From the NCBI GenBank assembly GCA_021234155.1, contig JAJEKV010000095.1:2500372-2564371 (forward strand): a stretch of 64,000 bases of DNA. The letters are read 5' to 3'. How positions within the stretch are numbered: position 1 is the stretch's first letter; the number at the start of each line of letters is the position of its first letter. Position numbers and translations under genes: made by a program. This DNA comes from Isoetes taiwanensis. Taxonomy: Eukaryota > Streptophyta > Lycopodiopsida > Isoetales > Isoetaceae. Positions 22,459-33,843 of the stretch are shown here, one piece after another. Under the pieces are notes generated by a model that saw nothing but the letters and a program-made list of their open reading frames with translations, had not been told where the DNA came from and ran no database searches.

Positions 22459-25228
22459 ATTCTCTTCTTCTTCTTCTTCTTCTTCGTACATGTTCTTGCC
22501 AAGACACAGTCACAGTTATGTAAACAATTACATTAAAAGAACCTTGTTCAAGGCAAGATCACTTATCCCAATATCCACCCTGGTTTTTTAGGCCAGGCCA
22601 CATCAGGCACTCTACAAACCTTAGCCCATATAACTTACTATATTGAAAAATATCCAAAAATAAAAATCTGAGTAAAATAATTCATATCATCATTTCCATA
22701 TTAGCATATCCAATTTGTACATAACGTTTTTGAATTTGAAAGTATAAGGTAATCAATCTTACAACTATAAACTTAAATCTTACAACTATGAAGGTTTGAA
22801 TTTGAAAGCATAAAGTGTGAAGTAAACTTTGAATCTTGATGTAGCATATTCCATCCTCTTCCGCGTTAACGCCAACTCTAACAGCAAAATGGAGACAATT
22901 AGAGGAGAGAACCCGTACCTGCAGCCAATCAATACACAATTAGCGTGAAAACGGTAAATGTGCAAGGGGCAAAAGGTACATTGGGTCTCTCAGTTTATCA
23001 CTGATCACCAATTGTATCCTTTTGCCCTGAGGTGACATTAACTAAAAAGGCCTGGAATAGTAGCATATCTAGCATTATAATTTCTCAACAAATCTCAAGC
23101 ATTCCCATTAGACGAGAACTAATTTCTTAGTCCCAAATCTAGCTGGTCATGTTGATAATTTGTGTTTTAGCACCTTATAGCTTTAATTATCAAGTCTTTG
23201 ACATTTTAAACTTCCTCAATTTGACATCCGAATTTGCTCAATTTGATCTCAACATATTATTTCAGCATTAAATCCATATCCATCTTCTACCTCATGTCAA
23301 TCTCTAACATAATATTTATAATATATGATTTAAACTCTCATATAGATTCTTGAACATATAGATTCTCAAATATAGTTTCTCAAACATATAGATTTTCAAA
23401 TGAAATATCAAATATGTCCAAAATAGTTACTCTGTTAAGCCAACAAAGCACAGAAATGTTTCAAAGCCAAAATAAGACAAGGCTCTAACCAAACCTGATT
23501 TAGAGATCTTCGTTTATTCTTTTCATAAAGTGTTGATGCCAAGATTTTCTTTCAACTTAGTAGGCACTGAGTGCCACGCATAACCTGCACCCAGCAAATG
23601 TGTATGAAATCCAATGCTAGTTTTATCACAAAGCCTACACCATTTCCCATTTCGAATCCAAGCTTTATGTATATAAGATCAAGAACATATTGAAAATACA
23701 CTCTTCTCGTATGAGAATACCAGATATCCAACATCAAATATGGCATTTCCAATGTTATAGAACCGCCCAAATTGAATTGCAGCCCAAAACCCAAATAGTT
23801 ATGGCGTCAAATATAGTCTTTGTACAATTGCACTTGTATAAGCTATTTGCGAGCAAAGCAGGATGACTAGTTTAAGCATAGATAATCTGATCAAACATGC
23901 CTTTGGCCACTATTACATCATAAAAGAGTATGCTTAACAAGCAAGAATGCCCACAATATTTTCAGAGAATGCCCACAAAAATCATATCAGGATATTTCAC
24001 ATAACCTATTTGGGAAAAGATCATACCTTTGTTTTAGATCCAAAAATGCACGTAAGAGCTTGACACGACCATTTTATGGCAAAACGAAATATGGCATTGC
24101 CATATTTGGTAGTAAGCGACTCCTTATAACACTATTTCGAGCCATATCATCCCATAAACTATGTATTCGGCAAAGAAATCGCAAATTTTATTTCCATGAT
24201 ATGGTCGTGGATGGACTATGCCAAGATCCTCAACCATAACTACGTAATGATCATCCCATAAATTTCGTTTTTGTAAAACAAGGATTTTTCAACAAAGATG
24301 GATTTTACCCGACATGCTACATCGATCTGGCAGAGCCAAAACGTGGTAATCGCTTTTGCTATATCGTGCCATGGCTCAGATTCGGCGAAGATTTGGCATC
24401 AGCAAATGCCATATCGGATCACTACATGTGAGATCAAACAGGTCACCAAGGCGGTCGTTTAAGCGCCAAAACCCTTAAAACGTTCCAAAAATCTATGGAA
24501 CATAAATTCTTTTTGTTAAAAAGGTAGTATGCCATCATCGTATGTGGCCTTAAGAGTGAGAAACAAATATGTATGTGCTTGCATGCCACTATCGGCATTT
24601 CCAAGCCCAAAATCCATACGAAAAAATCCTTAAGGAAATTATTTTCGTACTTTGAAACAAGATAAAAATCTTAAACCATAGTTGTTTTGCCTTAAAATTT
24701 TCCACAACTTTCACATCAAGGAGGCCACTTTTAAAATATCTTAAGTCTTTCAAAACCAACTCATTGGACCATTGATCCTAAAAGTCACCATCATTGCACA
24801 TTGAAACCATCAGATATTATTTATTGTGCTAGAAGTTCTTGTGTACATCTAAAATAATCATCGAGCTTGCCTTTTAGCATTTTTGGATGGACCATTTAAG
24901 ACCCATTAGCATAGAGTCTACCACCTTAAGGGAAAATAATAGTCCTGAGTAAATAAATTTAGACTTCCAACATTTCCAACGTACATTGTGTAGAACAATA
25001 GTACTAGCTTTGATTTCAACCATTTCAAAATAATAGCTTTCAACCTTTAGACAGTTATAGCTTCAAACCATTTGGAAAGATCAATTTTTCCATTTACAAA
25101 AGATATGCATAAACCCACTTGCCAACAAGATACATATGACCACATAGCAACATCTTTTAAGGCAATATGCCCCTTCCAAATATCATAACCATGTATAGAT
25201 TATGTATAGATCATGAAAATTCGAAGAA
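22459..25228. repeat. Diverged tandem duplication, unit 2
   Basis: A short CTT run (22,459-22,484) precedes a second copy of the unit. It ends at 25,228 where a third, longer run begins; the last bases of both units (GAAGAATATTCTT) agree. The 3' two thirds hold no recognisable gene. The repeated plan 'CTT run - unit - CTT run - unit - CTT run' is notable. Confidence 0.65.
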
Positions 25229-25363
25229 TATTCTTCTTCTTCTTCTTCTTCTTCTTCTTCTTCTTCTTCTTCTTCTTCTTCTTCTTCTTCTTCTTCTTCT
25301 TCTTCTTCTTCTTCTTCTTCTTCTTCTTCTTCTTCTTCTTCTTCTTCTTCTTCTTCTTCTTCC
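25229..25363. repeat. (TTC)n microsatellite
   Basis: An uninterrupted TTC run of about 135 bp closes the duplicated block. Poly-Leu and poly-Phe frames across it are artefacts. Confidence 0.97.
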
Positions 25364-25382
25364 TCCTCTTCTATTTTTTTTC

Positions 25383-25475
25383 CATGGAAGAAGGACGTCG
25401 TTGAAAGACGAGGCCCATTCTTCCTCTATTTTTTATTACAAGAAGGGGACGTCGTTGAAAGACGAGGCCCCTTCT
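25383..25475. repeat. Two copies of a 24-bp CACTA-like motif
   Basis: GGACGTCGTTGAAAGACGAG occurs at about 25,393 and 25,447, each followed by GCCC and a short TTCTT stretch. It resembles the CACTA subterminal motif with an altered centre. Confidence 0.5.
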
Positions 25476-25612
25476 TTTTATGTTCTTCCTTTTTTTTTAT
25501 TTTCATTTTTTACATGTCAATATATAGTTCTTTTTAATTAACAATGTAAATAGTTTTAATGTCAATGATCTTTTCAACGTGAATCGTCTTTTTGTTTTTT
25601 TTTTTTTTTTTT

Positions 25613-26055
25613 TTTAATTTCTTTATTTATGTAAGTTTTCTAATTATTGAATGCCTTTATTTTTTTGCATGTACACTAATAACAAAATGCGTCGCTCTTG
25701 GAAATCGATTTTCGCAGCTCGAAGACATTCTAGGTAAGAATTTGAGTTTGAGTAGGAGAATAAAATTTTAATGTTTTATTTAGGTTAAAAAAAAACTTGG
25801 GGAGACTTGGACAAGGGCATGGTCGGCTCCGCCTTGAGTGGAGAAGACTAGGTGTTCCGGGTCCAAGCTCAACGTTTACTCTTGTAATTTTATTGATTAA
25901 TGTATTTAGTTTAGAAAAAATTGGGGGACTTGGACAAGGGCATGGTCGGCTCCGCCTTGAGTGGAGAAGACTAGGTGTTCCGGGTCCAAGCTCACCGTTT
26001 ACTCTTGTAATTTTATTGATTAATGTATTTAGTTTAGAAAAATTTGGGGAGACTT
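25613..26055 (+). repeat. Leader/intron repeat, left copy flanking the reverse transcriptase
   Basis: A leader-like exon (TTTTCGCAGCTCGAAGACAT, donor AGGTAAG near 25,732) is followed by two roughly 120-bp tandem units carrying the hairpin CTCCGC-CTTGA-GTGGAG (25,827-25,843) enclosed by CTTGGAC/GTCCAAG (25,806-25,812 and 25,861-25,867). The region 25,613-25,910 is nearly identical to 29,248-29,545. Confidence 0.8.
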
Positions 26056-27126
26056 GGGGAGACAGCAAGAATCAAAATGTGGAATCCAAATAAAATAAAT
26101 GCATGTTGGATCATAGAGTCCATGTATGACATTGTACTGAATATGCCTTGGAAAATACATAACGTGTTCTCTGCAGATATCACTAGATGCTATGAGAATA
26201 TTCCACTCAATGGGGATGATGGAATCATCAACGTCATGGATGAGGTAATTGATCTCGTATGGGAATATGTTTTGAATGATCTCAAACTTTTTGATCTTTT
26301 AATCAAAGAAAAGAATGGGACTTTCATTGTCAAATGGGTAAGATCATACAGTGACAAAGAGAATGTGAGCTGGAATATTATCCCTAGGGAAAAACTCAAA
26401 GATATGAATAAGTGGCTTTTAAGCAATTGTTTTTTACAGATGGGTAAGAATACATGGAGGCAAAAGAAGGGCATTCCCATGGGCTTTGCATGCAGCCCTG
26501 CATGGTGTAACCTATACCTAGCTTGGCACGAATTGCGGTTTATTCTCAAATTGGCACACAAAGGTCGTTTCAAAGACATCTACAGATTTCAGCATGCTGC
26601 AAGGTACATTGATGATCTTAATGTAATAAATGGTGGAAATCTTAGGGAGTTTTTCTCAAAAGATTCTGAATGCACTGTTTATAATATGGAATACCTTGGG
26701 ATCAAGGATGAGACAAAGTACAGGGATACACAGATCAATGGGGATAACGTTGGATACAAATGCAACTTCCTGAACATTACTATTCAAGTGAATGATCATA
26801 ATAGAGGTTTATTTGAAATTACAAGATATGACAAAAGAGAGAAACTGCCTTTCAAAGTTAAAAGGTTCATAAGAGCAGATAGCTGTAGGCCATATATCCA
26901 GGCATCGAAGGTGATAATATCCCAACTTATGCCTTATATATATCCTCATTCTTCAGCTCAGAATGCAGCACTGGATATCGCTACTCTGATTGAGGCATTC
27001 TGCACAAATGGATTTGCAAAAAAAGATATCTGTAAAAATGTGTTTCAGACATTACACAAGGAGGACTATCCTGGCATATTATACAACTTTGGAGATATGG
27101 TAAGGATGTTGAAAACTTTGGTTTAA
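26044..27126 (+). CDS. Penelope-like (PLE-type) reverse transcriptase, N-terminally incomplete
   Basis: A single open frame of 360 codons with ordered RT motifs: A, FSADITRCYENIPL (catalytic Asp, about residues 43-56); B, KKGIPMGFACSPAWCNLYL (about 140-158); C, ARYIDDLNVI (catalytic Asp-Asp, about 186-195); then FLNITIQV and LFEITRYDKREKLPF, matching the 'F/Y-L-D-x-x-I ... Y-D-K-R' block, and a helical thumb ending at the stop. This order and the IPMG...CSP form of motif B fit Penelope-like elements rather than LTR, LINE or group II RTs. The fingers part before motif A and any GIY-YIG endonuclease are not seen; some PLE groups carry that nuclease N-terminally, so a 5' truncation could explain its absence. 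The first residues are read from the flanking repeat, so the stated start is only the first ATG. The frame has no internal stop, unlike its neighbours, which suggests a younger insertion. Confidence 0.75.
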   Translation: MGRLGETARIKMWNPNKINACWIIESMYDIVLNMPWKIHNVFSADITRCYENIPLNGDDGIINVMDEVIDLVWEYVLNDLKLFDLLIKEKNGTFIVKWVRSYSDKENVSWNIIPREKLKDMNKWLLSNCFLQMGKNTWRQKKGIPMGFACSPAWCNLYLAWHELRFILKLAHKGRFKDIYRFQHAARYIDDLNVINGGNLREFFSKDSECTVYNMEYLGIKDETKYRDTQINGDNVGYKCNFLNITIQVNDHNRGLFEITRYDKREKLPFKVKRFIRADSCRPYIQASKVIISQLMPYIYPHSSAQNAALDIATLIEAFCTNGFAKKDICKNVFQTLHKEDYPGILYNFGDMVRMLKTLV

Positions 27127-29230
27127 TGCAACAGCATGCAAAATTGAGTTGATAGCATAGGAAGGGTAGGGCCTTGGTTGGCAGCAAGGTCCTACTCTCC
27201 TTGTTGTCACTTAAATCATAATTTCTGCTAAGGCCCCCTGGACTACGGTAGGTGGCAGGGTTTTTTATTAAGCTAACATTGTTTGTTACACTATTACACT
27301 AACATGGGCAATGAAAATAAATTAAAGAGACATTGAAAATTTTTTTATGGCATATACGACCATGGCTTTCTGCAGATAATGGCAATAGTCGAAAATAGAC
27401 CAAGTGTCGACGCTTGAAACTGAAAAAAATCGAAAAGCCAGGAGAATGGACTATGGAACGGCATCGTGGCCTTGCTGGACAAAATGGCCAGACAGAACCG
27501 CACTTCTGTATGGAAAAGCTCGCTTGGTAAGAACTGATCTTAGATCTCATACCCTAAAATAGTTGCATGTATAAATAATGAGAATGCTGCCGATCTTATA
27601 TGCTGGCTATGGCATAATAGAAGAAATAGGGTTCAGCTTTGGCTATGGCCTCATAGAATTAGTATGATTCCACAATATTCTGAAAATGGGCCGGAAAAAA
27701 GGTGATCTGAACATGAACACCCTGAAAAAGATGGAGGAGGAAAAGAAAGGCATGAACAAAAGGTTGAAAATCTTTCAATTCCACAAGCCTGCTGGCAATA
27801 TCGATAATGGAATTGGAGGCTGCAATATGGATAAGCAGGATAGAGAGATCCGAAGGCAATAAGCAAACCGGGGCTGCAACCCCGATCAAGAACCAACGAT
27901 GGAAATGGAATGAAAGCTGCAAATTCCATGGAGACCATCAATTAAGGCAAAGAACAAAGCATGGCTAGGACAAAAGGAAAAGCCACTATGGATGCAGACA
28001 AGAATCTGTGAACCCGGCTCCAACTACTCAGGTTTGGGGCAATTAATATTTTAGTATATTCAGTAAGATCATACACTGTAGCAAATTTATAGCATAAGTA
28101 CTTGTGCATTGTAGATCTAATTTCTTTCTCTTCTAAACATGGCTGTAGATTACTAAGCAGATCCAGTAGTTTAAGACAGATAGTATATCCGCTAAACAAA
28201 TTTGTAGAATGGTACAGATCTCATGTCTCCTAAACAAACAAGCCTTTAGATGGTCAGAACTAGTGTGGTCTCCATCGCAAGCATAGATAGACCTCGTGAT
28301 TTTGAGGATTGCATTATAAATGCTGATAGTAATGGCAGTAACTAGAGTGCTACTAAATAAGTAGAAGGATTCAATAAGCTTATGAAATAACTCATTTACA
28401 GTCGCATCTATGGCTGATCCATATGTTTTCATTATCTATTGTAGAGGTTAAAACCATGCTCAGTGAAAAATCAAGCTTAAAAGTTCTGATGTAATCACGG
28501 GCTTAGGGCTGAAGATCTAATGATGGGTGTGCTGGCCTAGGCATATAATAGATCTAGCATCGCCATATCTGCCATAAGTGTAATACCATAGCTGCCACAA
28601 TTATACTATTACTGCAGATTTACTTGTGGAACCAGCCAATGGAGCAACAAAAAAAGAAGTATTCCGTTTTAAACATTCTAGACCTTATGAGCAGTGGCTA
28701 GGATTGTTTATTACATTATGCATGCCTCTATAACTGTTTGTGGTTTACAAGCAGGGTGAAGGGTTATAAACCCAGAAATTCTTATGACACCTGCTACCAT
28801 GTTCATAAGCAACCGTTTTAACGCTTGTTTTTTTGTTCGTTGTGGTGCAGGTAACAGGAATTTCTGCTCCCTGCAATGTTTCCTTACTTTGGTGTCGTTT
28901 ATAAAATATTTATGGATGTAAGTTCATGGACGCAATCATACAATGAAAGGATATGCTGTATTCTACATACAGCTGCTGGTTTGGTGCTATATTTTACTCT
29001 CCAGTATTTACGATACTATGTTGTAACATGTTTATAGAGGTTAAATATCCTTTGACTATATGTTGGAAAAATTATATCAGTAAAAATATTTATGTTTGAC
29101 CAGATCTCTGCCCATGAATAAATGTCACCTGTTTATTTATGGGGTTGCAAATTGTAATATTATAGATCTTTGATCTTAAGTATTAGGAGTCTATGATGGT
29201 CCCCATAAAGGTCCAAGGTAGATTGTAAAG
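27127..29230. other. 3' part of the retroelement insert; no gene recognised
   Basis: This AT-rich 2.1 kb follows the RT stop and runs to the right copy of the flanking repeat. Short frames occur on both strands without domain signals. It could be the long 3' untranslated region of the retroelement or the remains of another insertion. Confidence 0.4.
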
Positions 29231-29690
29231 GTTTTTTTTTTTTTTATTTATTTCTTTATTTATGTAAGTTTTCTAATTATTGAATGCCTTTATTTTTTTG
29301 CATGTACACTAATAACAAAATGCGTCGCTCTTGGAAATCGATTTTCGCAGCTCGAAGACATTCTAGGTAAGAATTTGAGTTTGAGTAGGAGAATAAAATT
29401 TTAATGTTTTATTTAGGTTAAAAAAAAACTTGGGGAGACTTGGACAAGGGCATGGTCGGCTCCGCCTTGAGTGGAGAAGACTAGGTGTTCCGGGTCCAAG
29501 CTCACCGTTTACTCTTGTAATTTTATTGATTAATGTATTTAGTTTATAAAAATTTGGGGAGACTTGGACAAGGGCATGGTCGGGTTCGCTTTGAGTGGAG
29601 AAGACTAGGTGTTCCGGTCCAAGCTCACCGCCTACTCTTGTTTATTTTTTTTATTAATATATCAATAAATAGAAATCTTTACGGGATTGG
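29231..29690 (+). repeat. Leader/intron repeat, right copy
   Basis: After a T run, 29,248-29,545 repeats 25,613-25,910 almost base for base, including the leader exon and GTAAG donor. It has one near-identical 120-bp unit and a second, diverged unit (GGTCGGGTTCGCTTTGAG). It continues into ORFs at 29,949, so this copy looks like the original leader of the downstream gene. Confidence 0.8.
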
Positions 29691-29948
29691 ACAAGGGCGG
29701 GGTTTTTGAAAAAAATTGCATTATTGATTTTCGGGTTTCTAGTTAAGAATGTTGTTTTTTAAAGATGTTAGGGATGTCAAAGAAACACTGATGTGGAGTG
29801 GTTAAGAGCAAGAAAAAATTTAAATAGTTGGTTTTAAAAAAAAAAATTAAAAGGGAAACTAACTCTTAAGAAAGTAGGTAAAGATTCATAATGAAGGTTT
29901 GAAAAAAGTCACAAAGCAAGATTAATGAATCTAAATTGGTTTGTAGGT

Positions 29949-31345
29949 ATGGCCCCGACTGTGAAGACACTAATGATTAGTGAGATTAGACGCATGGTCA
30001 TAAATGAGATATGTGCTAACGAAAGTCCCGACCGAGATGCAACCGGGTCAACGGTTCGACCATTTTGTCGACAGTGAAAAGGAAGTGCCAATTTGAGTTA
30101 GCACAAAATGGCCAGTCAAGAAGAAATGTTGACTTCTCTCCTTGACACACATGTAAAGCCAATGATTGGAAACCCCATGGATGAACTCAAGACATGTTTG
30201 AAGCATTGATCACGCAAACTTAAAAGTCCCAATGCCGAGGCTCGTGGTCAAGGAATGGGTAGCTTCATGGAATTCCTCAAAGAAGCGACGTTTGGATCAC
30301 AAGAACATCATTATGGATCTCAATGCACGCCGGTTGAGGTAATTAAAAATGCTTTGCATCAGGGGGGAAGCTCTAGTGGAGCAGGGCCTAGCAAGCCCCA
30401 CTTTTCTTTGGAGAATCACATGAACACATCAATCTTTGTTGATCCCATGCCCGTAGAGGCCGTGGATGTGATACGCCTTATTGAGGAGAAACCAACACAT
30501 CGCACGTATAAAATCAAAATCAACGGAACACAACACTTCCAAGATGATGAGCTATACAAAGGGATGGGTTTTCAAGGGCAAAGATAGGGCGCAGACGCAT
30601 GAGATGGCTCAAAGATACATACGCTTCAAGAGCCCGTGATCCCGCTTTGGCTACATCCATTGGACTTGCATATGAAGTTGCTAGCTCTAGTGGGGATACC
30701 ATAGGGCCAATGGTGATTCTACCTTTCATGAATGGAGAGACACTTGCACACTTGTTTGACTATTTACCTAATAACTTGTCACGCTTTTAGAAGATGGTCA
30801 AATGCAATTGCTAGAGCCAAGAAGAACCGACAAACACATAGGCGCTTGAACTTAGGAGCAAAATGCGAGTTGTATATCAAGATGTTCCGTAGATAGCTCT
30901 TGCCCTAGCGTAAGGTGTCGTTGAGATCCACAAAGGCCACTTCACTCACACAAAGCTTAATTGCAAGAGAGTCAAATTACATTTTGATGATGAGTACCAA
31001 AATGTGTGGGTGGCCATTGGTGATTGGGACAATGCAATTCATTTTTACGCCAAAGAGCCGCCGTCCCTTGTTGAAGTGTCGGTACTTTACTTTCGGATGG
31101 ACAAGCAAAATATCCATGGTTAGAGGAAACCGTGTTTGAGAAATCAAAGGATGATGATCGTGTATGGGGACACGAAATTCATGATGTCTATGCATTGGGA
31201 TATATTTATGAGATGCTTCGGATTTCGTGCAAGCTATCGCGACGAATGGAGTGGTTTAATAATAACAACAATGCCCAATGGATTAATCCAACCCATATGT
31301 ACCAACGACGCCTTGACAAGTTGGAGGAGCAAAAACAAGAATGAT
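29949..31345 (+). pseudogene. Broken ORFs of a transposon-type gene, unrecognised
   Basis: After an acceptor-like TTTGTAG, an ATG at 29,949 opens a 41-codon frame (MAPTVKTLMISEIRRMV...). A second frame from 30,108 (MASQEEMLTSLLDTHVKPMI) passes one TGA and continues to 30,587 (MGSFMEFLKEATFGSQEH). More pieces follow: 30,599-30,790, about 30,920-31,125 (NVWVAIGDWDNAIHFYAKEP) and 31,132-31,345 (HEIHDVYALGYIYEMLRI). Together they resemble a decayed second CACTA gene downstream of its own leader. No domain can be named. Confidence 0.35.
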
Positions 31346-31994
31346 GTGCCTACGTGAAGAAGACGTATTCTCATCACGACCCAAAGCTTCTGAAGTTGTT
31401 GAAGCCTTACAAAGTGTTGGAATATCTTCTACCATGGTTGTGAGACAAAGACGACACATGAAGTGCATGGATGCCTTGAGATGTCAAAATTGTTGTTGTC
31501 ACAACTCAAATAATGAATACAATATTGTATATCTTGCCATGTTTAAGAGTATTAAATTTTTTTAATTGTCTAATAACCAAATATATAAAGACACTTTTAA
31601 TTATTCAAATCCCAATGTTTTGTAATGAACTTCCCATGTTGCTAACATTTGTTGCTTTCCTACTATGTTATTCATCGTGACTCCATATAAATAACTTGCA
31701 AGTTTTTGCACATGTCCAAAGAACCATGGGATGCGGCACGATGGCATATCTATTGTTCACAACTTTACTTCTCGCGGGCTTGGTAGCCTTACTGACAGCC
31801 CTAAACCCCAAAGGCCTTTAAGAGGCGGGTTGGTCGCTCGGGTTTAGCTCGCCACCACCGCCACCTCCACCATTGTGTGGATTTGGTATGGATTTTTTCT
31901 AGGATAAAATGTAAGTTAACCATTTATTTTAACGTTCTAATGTTTTTAAATGTAGCGTGTAAATGCGGTTAAGGCCCTTCTTTTCCTATGCATA
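31346..31994. other. Spacer, no gene recognised
   Basis: A short frame (31,341-31,565) includes KASEVVEALQSVGISSTMVV but has no recognisable domain. The remainder is AT-rich, with a CACCACCGCCACCTCCACC stretch near 31,851. Confidence 0.3.
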
Positions 31995-33300
31995 ATGTTC
32001 GCCGTCGTGGTTATGGGCGGATCTTCTTCTCAAAGACCACCGCCAAGAGACGGAAAAGGACCTCGCATCCAGCCAGAAGACGAAGAGCGGGAACTCCGAG
32101 ATATCAACGAGGCGATAACCCCTCAAGATAGGTGGAATGCCTTGCAATTCGGGATGTCGCCCGCAGAAATGGAGATTGCGCTAGCTAGGTCTGTTGAACA
32201 AAGTAGGCGGAGGTCCGGCCCCATGACCCTCCACGCCATAGCTCATACACTCCTTCGAATTCAATCTTGGGCCCGCTCCCGAGCACGAGGAGAATGAACC
32301 CCACGGCGAGCGCCGGCCGCCGTTTACGTCGAGTGGATGCAATTCCTCTTCAAGCTCATTAAAGATCGCGGCACCACCGCACCACCTCCACGAAGGCATC
32401 TCTTTCAATATGAGTGAGTTCATCTTGAATTATGCCCTTTTTTGTTCACTAACACATATTCATATGTTAGTCGTATGTTGAGTGTAGTAGCAAGAAGTTG
32501 CCGCGCCACAGCACTGCAGATGGCGACAATTTTTGGAAGATGGCTAATAATGTCACAAATAGCGTTTGCCATAACGTCCACAAGGGTGAATGGAACTTCG
32601 GGAGCCTATGATGAGGAAAAAGAGAGGATCAAGGAGATTTTAGAAGCAGAATATCCCGAGCTCAAGTCAGGAGAGATCTCATGGAGGGAGGTTTGTTCAA
32701 AGCAGGGTAAACATGTTAAATCCACCAGGTATTAGGCTCTTTCGTTCTTCATTATAACCTCATTGTACTCATATTTTATTTATATTTTGCAGAGGTAATC
32801 AGAAGAAGCAGCTGAAAGCTCTTGCCAAAGCTACAGGAGTCCCGATAGAGGAAGTGGCAAATCTATATCCGTTGACTAATGAGGCATTTCAAGTACATCA
32901 TCTCTCCCATGAGTCGATTATAATTAGATGATGCCATGTGGACTAAGTCCTTGTATTGCATTGTAGTGTTTGAAGGCCAACATATTATCAAAGAAAGGGG
33001 GAAGCTAGAACAAAGGCAGCTACTGGGCCGAGGTACGACGAAGCAAGTGGCGACCATAGTGCCAATAAGACCGGTTCTAATCGCGGTTATGGCTTTCTGG
33101 ATAAGCTATTTGTAAGTATAAATTTGGTTTATAATGTAGGTTCTCGAGTTGAACACTAACATTAGTTTTGGTGCTCATTCTCATTAGGCGTCATTTGTCG
33201 GTCGCCCGGCAAGCTAAAGATGAACGCGAAAGGGCCTTCAAACAAAGCGATCATGCGGCCATCAGCGTCACGCCAACATCAAGGCGTGAAAGGGGGATGA
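31995..33300 (+). pseudogene. Possible multi-exon transposon accessory gene, unrecognised
   Basis: Exon-like frames in the same direction: 31,995-32,297 (RIQPEDEERELRDINEAITP), 32,442-32,735 (EEKERIKEILEAEYPELKSG), about 32,793-32,895 (KKQLKALAKATGVPIEEVAN), about 32,968-33,109 and 33,188-33,300 (RHLSVARQAKDERERAFKQS). Donors and acceptors of GT-AG type separate several of them (for example TTTGTAAGTA at 33,109 and CATTAG at 33,187). The products are charged and helical. I cannot assign a family; location and style suit a CACTA accessory protein. Confidence 0.35.
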
Positions 33301-33843
33301 AGTGTGTATCATTCATTAGATAATTATTTGTGACTACAATGAACTAATTGTTGCGATACAATATAATGCGAGTAAATGAAGACGAAGCCAATGAAGAAGA
33401 AGAAGAAGAGAGCAACAACTAAAGACTTAATATATTTTGTAATGTGCAAATTACATTGTGAAATATATTAATTGAATTCAATTTAAATTTTTTATGCTTT
33501 GTTCTTATTATTTGTGATTTTTTTGTTATGTTAATTTTATGCTCGATTCTATTTTTTTATTCTTAGATTTATTAAACATTTAATTACATATTAAACAATA
33601 ATGCTTATCTACCATTAATATAATTTAATCAATATTTGTTTCTATTTTTCGAATTTTTAAATTTTTAAATATTTATTCTCGATTTATTTTGTTCATATTT
33701 AATATTTATTAATACTATTAATATTATTGATAATATTAATATTAATAAATATTACTAAATATTTATTTATATTAAATATTTGTTAATTTTGCATATGAAT
33801 ATTAACTGTCCGTTAAATCATATTGAATAATATTAAATAAATA
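33301..33843. other. Very AT-rich stretch
   Basis: Beyond a short GAAGAAGAAGAAG tract (33,390) the sequence is almost pure A/T, with many AATATTAAT motifs. No gene is seen. Confidence 0.5.

Noticed and set aside
20002-22939. Identical 85-codon minus-strand frames at 20,002-20,259 and 22,682-22,939 as a conserved gene
   Set aside because: They lie in the near-identical start of the tandem duplication; identity is explained by recent shared DNA, and no domain is present.
25797-26093. Protein of repeated GRLGQGHGRLRLEWRRLG units
   Set aside because: Read through the non-coding leader-intron repeat; the conserved feature is the hairpin, not the frame.
27299-28432. Minus-strand frames in the retroelement 3' region as an endonuclease
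   Set aside because: I looked for a GIY-YIG pattern and found none on either strand.
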